From: Anisakis pegreffii
Taxonomy: Eukaryota > Nematoda > Chromadorea > Rhabditida > Anisakidae
Assembly: GCA_035041965.1 (NCBI GenBank)
Contig: JAPYMA010002088.1
Location: forward strand, 47,149 to 111,148
DNA: 64,000 nt
Reading direction: 5' to 3'
In this document: positions 48,406 through 59,874 of the stretch, one piece after another
How positions within the stretch are numbered: the first letter of the stretch is position 1
How the letters are laid out: each line of letters begins with the position of its first letter
Translations under genes and position numbers: made by a program
The notes under the pieces: model-generated
Databases searched by the model: none
What the model was told of the DNA's origin: nothing
Seen by the model: the letters and a program-made list of their open reading frames with translations, nothing else

Positions 48406-50350
48406 TCAGTGACAGTTCTTGCATTCTCTGAGTGGATCATCGGTTGCGAGGCAATTCCAAAAGCCTTGCACTGCACAAGCTTCTTCTCGCATATTTTCCC
48501 TCAGATTGCGGATTGCGCTTACAACTAGATCAAAAGCAACTTTTATGTTTACTCATAATCGTACATCCACTCCAGACAGCTCAAACTGCGTGCCCTTTGG
48601 AATTTTTTGACGAAAGGATATTCAAAGCATCGAAAAATTTGTTGTGATATAAGTCTACAGTTGGAGGTGATCGCATGAAATGCTTTTCAAAATAATGACA
48701 AAATGAAAATTTGTCGTTGATTTCTCTAACAATAGCCGCTCTACATCTCTATTGTCAGTCATAATGGTAATTAAGCGAGAAAATTTGCTCTCTTGTTTAT
48801 AGTGATGATTCTGGACTTCTTTCAGTGAAAGTTTTCAATTGCAGTTATTTTACTGAGCGATTTTTAACATCTGCGCAGAAATATTTCCTTGCAGTCGCGC
48901 TGATCAGTGCTCAATCGTTTTTTTTGTTGTTGTCAAGAAAACCAAGCATCAGTTTACTGATAGGCAGTGATGTTCAAATTTGAAAGGAAAAATTCACTCA
49001 GCTTCGACTGCGGTTCCAAGTTTTTGAATAATTCATCGTCGTATCTGGCTCCAAATTTTGCCTTACTCCTCTCCGTCTTCAACTTCAGGACAATTCGGCT
49101 CTGGAAAAAAGCATCTTGCAGATTCTAGCCCCAACCAATAAATATCGGTATGACAAAAATGTTTTTTTGAGGATGTCAAATAATTTTTTGTTTTCGAAAC
49201 TTGAATACCAATGCTGATAAGTAGTTAGCGATCATGTCGTTCTCGACCACTTTCAATTACATTCTAAAATCACGATCATTTCGGCAATTCGCCTCTTCGT
49301 CACAGATATTCTACAGATCGAAGGCAGCTATTTTTCAAGGAATTTATTCATCTCGATTCGACTACCAATAAGCGAAGAATCAATGATGTCTTGAATTGTG
49401 CTCAGATCCTTGCTTTTTTCATCGATACGAACAATGCGATCGTTTAAATTTTTCTGTCATTGAGCTTCTTTTTGAGAATATCACTCATCATGAGTTCCTT
49501 TCTTGATTATTGGTCATCTTTGTACATATGATCGTCGTGACCGGTCAATCTGTCTAAAGACATTTAGTTCAACGATAGTTTGCTTGAAGACACATCGCCT
49601 AACGGACAGTTTGATTAACGGACAGTTTGCCTACACGGTTTTTGAACGGATCCTTAGGCAAGCTGTCCATTAGGCAAAATACCTGTCAGGCAAAATGTCC
49701 GTTCGGCAAATTGTCCGTTAGGCAAACTATCCGTTAGGCAATGTGTCTTTAGGCAAACTGTCATTAAACTAAATGTCTTTAGACAGATTGACCGGGTACC
49801 TATGACGTTTGTTCAAAATTTAGCCATTCCCCTGTTTTCCACAGCACAAATTCCGTCGCATAATCGACCCCTCCTGAGCGATCTGTCAATTTCAAGTGAG
49901 CAATAACTGCATCGCATCGCATGACAAGCGTTCACTGTATGCTGAATGGTCTCAATCGAGTGATTGGCTTCTGCGAAAGTCACTCAGAATTCACGTTGAT
50001 GCGCAAGCAAGACATCATCTTTAATGAGATATTTTCTAATTAACTTCTTAGAACTGTCATTAGCGCAAGTATTCACTTGCGGTAATGACAGTTTCACACC
50101 TCTGGGGATGACGGTGATAGCTCTGTTCAAGCAATTCATTTCCGAGAATTCCGATGCTATCGCTTCAACTTTTGGCCAGTTTGATTTCGTCGTATATCTT
50201 CAATTCCGATCACCAGATTAACCCTTAATATTCATTAACTTCCAATAAATTTTCTTCAGATTCAGTCGCGCTCGTTGAAGCATGATTGCATATGTTTGCT
50301 AGTAAGCTCGAAAAGCATTAATCAACAATTCAACTTGCATGTTGTTGTAA
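48406..50350 (-). pseudogene. Probable decayed protein gene, unknown identity
   Basis: Several minus-strand stretches read like protein but are broken by stops and frame changes. They are: 48540-48406, ending in a Cys-rich tail and stop (DDPLRECKNCH); 48745-48581 (KFSFCHYFEKHFM, KFFDALNILSSKNS); 49115-48960 (IVLKLKTERSKAKFGARYDD); 49450-49335 (IVRIDEKSKDLSTIQDIID); and 50185-49984 (KVEAIASEFSEMN, LIRKYLIKDDVLLAHQ). A foldback element (49541-49795) sits in the middle. I cannot name the family. The fragments could instead be exons of an intact gene with unusual introns, but in-frame stops next to coding-like sequence favour decay. Confidence 0.35.
49541..49795. mobile_element. Foldback element built from a 16-bp monomer (TTAGGCAAACTGTCCG)
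   Basis: The outer inverted repeats CCGGTCAATCTGTCTAAAGA and the complement are identical for the first 29 bases. The right arm (49654-49795) is nine head-to-tail units of 15-16 bases with consensus TTAGGCAAACTGTCCG. The left arm (49541 to about 49633) is the same unit inverted (CGGACAGTTTGCCTAA type). The terminal repeats are themselves degenerate units. No target duplication and no coding capacity are seen. Confidence 0.88.
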
Positions 50351-51520
50351 CGTTTTTCTCTCAACGATCACTGAATCAGCACACTTTGACAAATGTTCCT
50401 ATTTAAATCGCCATCTTAGAAGTTATAACTAGTGAAAATCTGTGGGTGACTGTAAATGAATTCGACATCAAAATTTTGTTTTACTGACTGCGAGGAGTAT
50501 AGATAGGAGCCAGAGATGAATGCGATCAACCATAAGTTATGCGAATTTTCATACTAAAAGAGAAACCGTTTTCAAACTCTGACAATTGTCTTTGTAGAAC
50601 AAGGCAATAAAGGCGACCAACTTCAGAAGAGCCGGTAAAACCCCATAATCAATTGTTAAACTTGCCATCCAAGGAATATTCATCAGATATTTTATGTGGC
50701 TGGAGGTTGTGAACTGTGACAACATTCAATTAAGAGAACGTTGGGGACTGAGGAGATTCGTAGTTGGTACATGTCGATGTGTGCAGAAAGTGAATCTCGA
50801 TGAGATCAGATGTCAGAACGAATTTTTCCCGTTACATTTCCCATTCATTGTGAACTTATTGTAGTCCACAAATGAAACGAAAGAAATTCTCCTCCTCTGA
50901 CGAGAAAATTTTTCGGCGACACAGACAAGTTTGCGCTTTTTTAAAAGTCTTACATCATTGAACTGAGTGAATACGATTGATTGATGACATTCAATTATTC
51001 GTATGGATACGACAAATAAAATAAACTTGAGAATTTCAGTGACGTTCAAAACACATTAAGATAATAAATGTCGTCATCGCAGTGCTCATCGCTGAAAGGC
51101 ATTCTGACGAAACAATTAGCTTGCTTCCTATTGGATTAGCGAGTAGCACGCTAATCCAATACTGCGGAATCCCATTTACCCTAATTAAGCATGAACAGGG
51201 TGTTGAAATTCTAAAAAATATCGTTTGACCGAAGTTTGACCGAAGAATTTCTTCTATAGAACTACTGATTTCACTTAATTTGCACTAATAATTTCACTGA
51301 TCTGTTCACTCTCAGTGGCTTCAAGCATCTTCGGAAGAAATTCGCTGCTCTACGAATGAGAAATTGCGATTTACATTGCATAGTAGATTAAAACTGATTG
51401 TGAGTAATTCATTCATTCCAACAAGCGTGCTGAAATGCGATAAAAATCACAAACATTCTTCATTCATGGGCCTCAACCAGTTTAATGAGGCAGCAATATT
51501 GATATTATAGTAACAAAAGT
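50351..51520. other. Gene-poor stretch
   Basis: No coding exon that I can support. A minus-strand frame near 50590-50700 gives a short hydrophobic peptide with no splice context. A 13-bp perfect hairpin at 51129-51161 is listed separately. Confidence 0.4.
51129..51161. repeat. Perfect 13-bp hairpin
   Basis: TATTGGATTAGCG (51129-51141) and its exact complement (51149-51161) enclose the 7-base loop AGTAGCA. There is no T run after it, and no known RNA family is recognised. Confidence 0.85.
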
Positions 51521-51521
51521 T

Positions 51522-52248
51522 ATGATAAGGACAGCAGCAATACTATTCATAACATTGGCAATAAATTTTTATGCAGTTGAGAAACTGATCGGTGAGACTT
51601 CATATGTTCCCTCTTCAGATGAGTTTAAGCGATCCCACTGAACATGCCCTGTCTCAATGTTTCGAGATCAGTTACACTTGAATGAGCAAAAAGTAAACGC
51701 GTTTCTAAAAAGGCTCACTCGAAATCCGAGTGCCATTGTCAGCCAACTCAATCAGCTAATTACATCAATGACTTTTGTTATTTTTCCTAATGCGTAAAAG
51801 CCAAAACAATTCACCAAGCCAGAATTACTTCATTGTTCCACATTTCACGTCGTCAAAATCTCATAATACATGATGAGAGCGCATTTATTTAACTTGATTA
51901 ATCAAATTCTGCATCATTATTATGAGCATTAGTAATTTAACAATTCCGTACACAGATTGATGTTATACTCTTGACGATTCATTCGTCAAACTTATGATGT
52001 TGTTATGTTAAGTTGGTGAGTGCACCACAAGAAATGAGATCTGTTCATAATGTATAATACAAGTTACTTCCTGAAAAGCATGCACTTCGTGAATAAGATG
52101 ATACATATTTTCAACTAATCATATGTTTTATTCAGTCTCGTCATTCGAAGGCACATTTTTCAATTCAATTACAGTACATCAGCATTATTCTCGTTCATTC
52201 ACCATCTCCGTCACCACCTCATTCCGCATTCCATACATAATTCATTAG
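51522..52248 (+). CDS. Possible small secreted peptide gene
   Basis: An ATG at 51522 opens a 23-residue signal-peptide-like segment (MIRTAAILFITLAINFYAV) that ends at a donor, GTGAGA (51592). Joining it to an acceptor at 52135 gives about 60 residues ending at TAG 52246-52248. Joining it to a nearer acceptor at 51618 gives about 30 residues with a dibasic KR. Neither product is recognised. The signal-like start and donor are real sequence; the gene is a guess. Confidence 0.2.
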
Positions 52249-54590
52249 GTGATTTCAACGAAACATTTTTTTTGGTGGCATTAAATTGAATATTTTCAGA
52301 ATGAATATTTGAAATTCTTACAGTCAGAAAGCTTGATGGATTTGACATTTTGCTGCATTGACAAGAATTGATGGAATGTTCGTATGAGCATTCAAAGATG
52401 GTTTTTGTTGTTTAAGCATAATTTTGGTGGAAGAATTTCTTTCGGTGACCGGAAGCAGCACGTCTTTCATTCGTCATTCATACGAACAGCTTGAATGACA
52501 ATCACTCCCAGTCAATCATCTTCAAATTTCATTATCTTCGATCATTTAAAATATGAAACATCCAACGTAGCGCAATGATGAAATCATCAATTTGAAACAA
52601 AAAATGTCCAGGAGACATTCTTTCTTCATGCAGAGAGAAGAGAACGTATTTGAATCGTTTACAAACTATTGACACCTTGCAAGTTGACTATTCATTGGAT
52701 GATTTGATCTGATGAGTGAAAACGAACTGTAACCGCGGACTGTGTCATCGCATCAATTGAACACATTCAGAGCTCAAAGCAATTAAAAGCTTGCACAGAA
52801 TATCCACTCATGGAATGGGTTTTCCGTTTGTGGAACCGCAAAGCAGTAATACACTACGAATGGTAAGAGTGTGGAATAATTATCAGTTGATGAGCCTGAA
52901 ATGACTATGCTCATAAATAATTCAATTTGCGAAACTTGGTTGATTCGAGCGTGTTTGAAAGAAGCGTGGGCGGATTACTTCGAAGAGCAAAAAATTGTTT
53001 GATCGTTTAGCACACAATTTCATCATCCAAAATTGCTTCCGTTTTGTCCCAGATGATTCGAAAAGTTTAGAAAATTTCAATCCTCCCACACACTAGCAGC
53101 TTCCTTTTTCGTTCAGCTAGTTCTAGAAAAAAATTCATTGCTACTGGAATGTTTCTAATGCAGTAAAAAGTTTTTGAAGAAGATGATGCAATAGCAATCA
53201 AAAAAAAACACTGATAGTTTATAAAGAGCAAATCCCATAAGAAAACTATTAATTCTTGAACTTCCTAATCATTCGTTCTTCTGATGAATTTGATTCGTAA
53301 ATTTAAGTGACGAAATCGAAAGATATCATCAAGGAACTGCAGATTAAAGTGTTATGTTATGAGTTCTTCATTTGCGATAGAACACAATTGCGGATGTTTT
53401 TTTTTGTGCATTCTTGTGCAGAGGTGCCTGAATCAGCTGCTATAAGCGGACAGTGGATAGTTGACATTAGGAAGACTTGATAGAAATGTCAGTCAAAGCA
53501 TTCGGATGCGTTTTTATCACAGCACACTTTTGTGGAATACGCTTTGATTAGATTGCAGATAGGAATGGCGTCATGAATAATTGAATTTGCAGGCAGTGTT
53601 TGTCTTCATCAGAAACTGTGAATAATATATGAAAGATTCACCGACCGGAAACATCATACCATTATTCAAGGAGCTCTCTCTCTTTTTTTGGAACCAAAAG
53701 AGAGCATTTTCAGAAAGTTTTCAATCACTGAAGGCGACTCTTCAATTGCACACAATAATTTTCCTCGCGATGTTTATGGCAAAAACTCAGAGAGCCACCG
53801 ATGAATTGATTGTAATTTATGAATATTCCGCGCAGAAACTCATTTCTAGAAGGATCATATCAGTGGACGAGATTTTTTTGGTGCTTATGACCCTTTCATT
53901 ACTTCATTTCGATCTTTATGTTGCGCAATTATAGCAATTCGCATTTTGCATTCCAGTAAAAAAGTTTAGCGTATTGTAATACTGTAATGGTTTGGAATTT
54001 TTGAGTGACTTCTTTTCACTGTGATGCATACTACATTGTCCATTAGTGCTGCATTTTTAGTGCTCAGTTGGTCTTGAGTAGTAGAGCCGCCGCCAATCAT
54101 CGAAAGCTGCATGCTCAAGTCCCACAGGAATATTGAATTCAAACGAATACTTTGAAAAAGAGATCGAATAAATTTTATTGCACACGTTTTAGAGTGAATT
54201 GATTGCTTTGCTTGGGAAGTTTTAGGCAATATAAGTGGTGTGCACTTTAGAGAATCAAGTTGAGTGGAGACAATTTATCGCATTCCACACAAACAGAGTT
54301 ATCGTTTCACACTTTGCACTTCCACGAAGATCTCAATTGCTGGCTTGATTGTGATCAAGTTTTGTGGAGATTCATTCGTAAAGCTGTCTGATGCTGAACA
54401 ACTCTTCAGACTCAACAAAGCAAACGAACAGCCAGCATTCAGAACCACTGATAGTTTTGAAAGTTGACAACTATAGTGACCTTTTCAAACACGTTCATTG
54501 CACACGTCATTTTCAGATGAACAATGCTCATTTTAGGAGTTTTAGGCAATTTAGAATCGCATTCGGAGTTGATCACTCACTTTGAGGCTA
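52249..54590. other. Gene-poor stretch
   Basis: The longest plausible reading is a plus-strand open frame at 53629-53934 (about 100 codons, rich in Phe and Leu: LSLFFWNQKRAFSESF). It has no recognised homologue and no partner exons, so it may be chance or a relic. Nothing else is supported. Confidence 0.35.
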
Positions 54591-54595
54591 ATTTG

Positions 54596-54771
54596 TTATC
54601 CACATATGGATAAAAAATAATTATCCATATTTTTATGGATAATAATTTATTCATATTTATCCAATTTATCCATATAATTTAATTATCCATATTTTTTTAT
54701 TATCCATAATTTATCCATATTATTATCTTATCCATATTTTTTATCCATATTTTTATCCATATGCTCAGTAT
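54596..54771 (+). repeat. Degenerate TTATCCATAT minisatellite
   Basis: About a dozen TTATCCATAT or ATTATCCATA units at variable spacing, a few inverted (TATGGATAA). It ends five bases before a hAT-like terminus at 54776. Confidence 0.85.
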
Positions 54772-54775
54772 AGAT

Positions 54776-54988
54776 CAGTGGTCCACAAGCTCGGGTGCTC
54801 CATTACCCTTCGATGGTTTGGCAGGCCGTCATTACTCCTCCTCCTCCCGCTACAATAATTTACTTTTTTCACGCATATCGCCAGAACTAATCTCTCGATC
54901 CCTTCCATTACCCTCTAACATCCCCAAATTATCCAAAAAGTGTGAAATTCCCCCCCTCGCCCATTTCCTTTCCCTATGGAGGAGTCCC
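54776..54988 (+). mobile_element. Solo terminus of a hAT-like element, copy 2
   Basis: Begins CAGTGGTCCACAAGCTCGGG and follows the copy at 24416 through GTGCTCCATTACCC, GGCAGGCCGTCATTAC, AATAATTTACTTTTTTCACG and CTTCCATTACCCTCTAACAT. No right terminus or target duplication was found. Confidence 0.65.
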
Positions 54989-57900
54989 TTGGTATGAACA
55001 GTGTTTGCTGTTCAAATGCTTTTATTTCAAATATCATATTATTACGTAATGTGTTCACGATTTCAAAAGAAGGACGATCTGCATGATTTTTAACGAAAAG
55101 CATTATTATTTGCTGTTTTTCACGTGAAATCCGATTCCATGAATTGGTTCATTTCCTCTTTAAGTGAATCCATAATCACATTCTCGAATAAATCCATAAT
55201 CACAAAAGCAACAAATCCTTCCAATACACTCAAATAATGCCAATACCGCCCATTTACCACTTTCTATTCAAGGCAATTGTTGTCTTGATAATTTCAAATC
55301 CCATGCATTTTTAATGTGTTTTTTAGTCTTGAAAAAATCACTCACCACGCGCAAATATATTCCGACCGAATCTTCACATGTTCTTTCAGGTTACTATAAA
55401 CAAACTTTCAGCATTTGTGATTAATGAATTATTTACTTATCTGATGAATTTTTGCAGTAATTAAATGAGTTTTTTTTGGATCTTTCACTAAACACAAACA
55501 GAAATTCGTAAACTCAATGCAATTCTTCTCTCAAATGACACATAAAATTCACGACGATTTTTCAAAAAATTTCTTGAAATGATAAATATGTCCTTTCTAT
55601 TAACGTCAATAAGATTTCGTTCAATAAATAACCTCGAAGAAAACTATAAAAGCACAATCAAATATAATTTATGAGAAAAACTGAAAATCTCAAAAAATTG
55701 ACCATAGGCTGAAGCCTAACCAGATGGCTGGAATTTGGCTCGTTGACCGTTTCCTCGAGTTAATGAAAGTCGATATCAGCCATTATGGTGCTGAGCAATT
55801 TCCATTGAGTGAGTGTTGATCTTAGCCGAATAATGCATCCATAGGATGAATAATTTTTTTATTTCTCGAATATTTGATCATTTCGAAAAGCATTTCAAAA
55901 TCTTACATGTGTACTTGATTAATCTACTCACGAAGCATAAATTACTTGAGTTGAATAGCTAGAGCGCACTAATCCTATGCTCTAGAGTTTCCTCAAATCC
56001 TGGTACAAGCTTGTACCCAGTGCCTCGTAAGCGTCTCTTACAAGAAATATGATTTTGTGCACACGTCGGTTTACTTTCATTTGGTTTATCGCTAGCGGTT
56101 TTTTGTGTTCAGTGTTATTAATCATGCTGGCAAAGATTAAAGGATGCCGGATTAATCTGTTCAGATGATGACTTATTCAGGCAGACAGTATGCACACAGT
56201 TCAACTTTCTCACAAATCATGCTCGAGTAGATTCTAAGCTGTTCCATTCGCACAAAGTTACCAGAGGCCAAATATATCTTTTTACATTCGAATCGCGTAG
56301 AAAACCGATAGATAGCTAGTAGCTGTGTGCTGACGAAGGCATGTGAGAATGTACATGAAGCATTTAAATGTATCGGAACGTTGGTTGCTTCGTTTAAATC
56401 GCATTGTTTACAATTGGATTGACGCTAATTGTTTGGTTTGTTTTTGCGCTTTCGTTCAGAATGCATCAATGCTCAAAAAACCTGGTGATGCCACACATAA
56501 ATCTTGACAGAAATTGAGCGCAATTGCAATGTTAACGTCATTGACAGAAAAAGTTCTTGCCATTTTTCCACTTTTTGAAATTCGATTGGTATTCATTTGG
56601 AATCGTTTTTTTCTTGAAGAGTAAGCTTTTCACTGGTTTTTCGTTTGTTTGGTTTTATGGATAATCAAATGGTTTCACGAATAATTCCATCAGTTACTAC
56701 AAAAACTCACAATCAGTGGAAAAACCAAATCATCGATTTCGCTTACAATTAGAATGAAGATTGGAAAAAATTGATTTTATTTGTCGATAAAAAGAACGTC
56801 TGAAACGTGCACACACATGCATATTTCATTTTTTGAAATGTGCTTATTATTGCTATGAACGTAAAAGCATTATGAACACAGTGAAAAAGTTTTAAGGGCG
56901 CATGTGCATCAAGATCATGAAAACTTCAAAACTTCCGAAACGGAATTCGAATTGACAATTCGAATTCACTTAGAAAATTCATTTATTTTTCCGAAATTTA
57001 TTCGATTTTTCGATTTCATCTCAATCATATTTCTCATTTGCAGAAATTGTTTAGTCATTTCAGCAATGCACTCAACCACCACTCGCTGGTCGTCACACTT
57101 ATAAAAAATTCATGTTTTGATATTTCACAAAAACGCACATTGTCAGTCTCCGTACTCATTGCAATCCCATACGTATAACTTTCTGCAACAATGAACACGG
57201 CTTTCGAATGGGCATACCTTCTGATGGAAAGTGTTCGTTCCTCTTTATTCTTTATCAGCATCAGTTTCTAAGAGTTGTTTTCACAAATGAATTAGCTCCA
57301 AACGAGAAAAAAAAGTTCTTTTTTTTTTCATTATGCGAGTATTTACAACTCAACTAATGATTATGCTTGCAGCTTACATTAATATTAGGAAGAACCACGG
57401 CAAATCGTGCAAAAGAGAAAAAAATTGTAAGGAAAAAATTTCACAGGGAAGACCACACGGATGATTTTTGTTTTTCTTACAAGACGAAGAGACTAAAGAC
57501 TAAAAGTGAAGTCAAGATTTATCTTTTGCCTGGCTATAAACCTGTGAGCAAGCCTAAGCGCTGAGTTTGAGTCTTAAGCTATAAAATGATGCTAAAGTTA
57601 ATTCGATTCTGTTTGCACACTCTACGTGTTTTTACGATTTGCCCGCGCCGATTTACATCAGTCTTCAAATGAACTGTCACGAAAAGTCTCAACTCCTTCT
57701 GTATTGTCCTCGTTGAATTCAGCTAAAAGTTAGCGTGTCTTCATAGGTGATGAACGGCTAGAATTCGATCATCCATCAACGACGTAATCGTTTCTGGACG
57801 ATCAAATTGATTGATTGCACTCTCCGTAGCGCACTGTTCAGAAGTTGATGAACGTCGCGACGAATAATATTTTCTTTATGCTAGCGAAACTGATAAATTG

Positions 57901-59860
57901 AAGCAAATTTGAGCGTGGAACGTTAAACTGCACTTGTATTAAATGCATAACGGATCGTGAGTTGAGCGATTTTCTACTTGTTTATCAGTTCTTATCGTCA
58001 GAAGGGTAATAATGTATGTTTGTAACGCAGCTGAAGCTCGATTATTGTGATTGTGATGAATTAACGACGCATAATAAATCGCTATAACAAAAATTAACGA
58101 CTCATATGACATAAGTTAACAAATCGCTCATTTTGCCCTCATACAGACATGATTATCCCAGCCATGATGATCATCTATCAGTGAGATTCGTGGAGATCGG
58201 ACCTTTGGTATTCTGCTTAAGGAACTAGCCTCAATATTATAGTAACAAGATAAAAACAAATCGCTCATTTTGCTCACTTAAGATCAACATTTCCAAACAA
58301 TGACGACCTTGAAAACGATGTGAATGCCTATGATGAAAGCAATATCACGCAATGATTATTTTCGAGTTTATGAAAGCATTTGCTTATTAATGGACTCTGA
58401 GAAATTTGGGAAATTTGAGAAATATTTTTCGAGAAAAATTTGAGCAAAAGAATCTGAGAAAAATATTCATAAGGTATTTTACACGTCTGAATGCCATAAC
58501 TCCAAAAAAATGAATATTATCGTAATGTTTCTGATGGCGATTGCAGATAATACTTTATCAACAACATAAACTTTGTGTTTTGATTCACTCACTACTGCCA
58601 TGCTTCTGATAAATGAGGAAAGCTTCCAGCAACAGTCAGAGGCCTCATGAAGAAAATCAGAGAATGTTTGCTGAAGCGTCAACCGAAATAGTTGATGCGG
58701 ATGTGTGCATCGATGTGGCATACTCCGCGATGATCGAAATTCTGAGTTTTTGCTGTGGCATTCGGGGAACACTTCCTGGTAATTACTACCATTCAATAAA
58801 ATGGTGCCACATCGGCGAGTTCTGGAGCAGGAGATATTCAACAATTCAAACTTTATGAGCAAATGTCTACACGTGCTAAGCAATGACATTTTCGATTTTA
58901 ATTGGACTTGAATTCAATTGTATTCGTCTGTAAACCTGCGTTGAATTTTGCATTCAGTTATTAGTTTTTGTTGAATTTAATCATGTCACGATGTCATGGC
59001 AGGCTACAATCGCAATAATTTACGAAAATGCTGACGATTGCGTGAAACATTGATTTCGGAACGGTTGCACTATAAAGTTCACACCGCGTGCTTGTTTTCG
59101 TTCCGACTGTGCACTGTTAAATCCAGTTTGCGGAAGAAACACCTCTCAGATACAAATTCACTAAGCATGCATTTAATGTACTATTCCACCGTACATTAAT
59201 GGTCACAGGTGCAACTTCAATTGAAATTGTATCATGAAGTGGATATGGCACACTCTAGTTGCACTATGAATTCAGTCGTTTGGAAGTGAGTGTATAAAGC
59301 GATTTTGATTCGTTTAGAAGATCAACAAAACTATTTATTTATATCCATTCTTAATTGTTAATTTACTCGCATCAATTCACTTTAACTTCAGTTAAGAACG
59401 AAAGAAATTCAATTAACAATTATGCAACTTCTCAAGGGAATCTAATCGCGTTTAGTTCTCAGTTTAAGCAAATAATTACTCGAATGCGTTCAACTGAATA
59501 ATCTCTCTTCGAGTTTTTCAGAGATAATTGAAAGGAACTCATTAGTAATTATCTATCAACAAAATCAATAGCGATAGTCACAATTGATGTCATGAAGAGT
59601 TTATTATTCTTCATTGTTGAGAATGAATCTTGCGTTTATAAAAATTCCAGATAATAGCTCCGAAAAGTACAAAGATCAGAATCTCTTAATAAAAAAAATT
59701 TTGTGAACGTTCTCGACCACGATATCGGAACAGACGAATAATCAAATGTGATCAAAATTCCGATGATGACATAAGAAATAACAAAGTCAGAGAATTTTCA
59801 ATGATCAGTCTGATGAAATCGTAGCGTGAATTCTCGAGATAAGGAGCGATTCTCATTGTG
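54989..59860. other. Gene-poor stretch
   Basis: AT-rich sequence without a supported gene. Small features are a 16-bp perfect palindrome GGTACAAGCTTGTACC (56003-56018) and an 18-base direct repeat, ACAAATCGCTCATTTTGC, near 58119 and 58255. A plus-strand frame at 57375-57564 (Lys-rich, preceded by an acceptor-like TTGCAG) and overlapping open frames on both strands at 58480-58890 have no recognised homologue. Confidence 0.35.
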
Positions 59861-59874
59861 ATGATTTGCGTATG

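Noticed and set aside
49541..49795. CRISPR-like array of short repeats
   Set aside because: The units are contiguous 16-mers without spacers and are inverted between arms, in a nematode genome.
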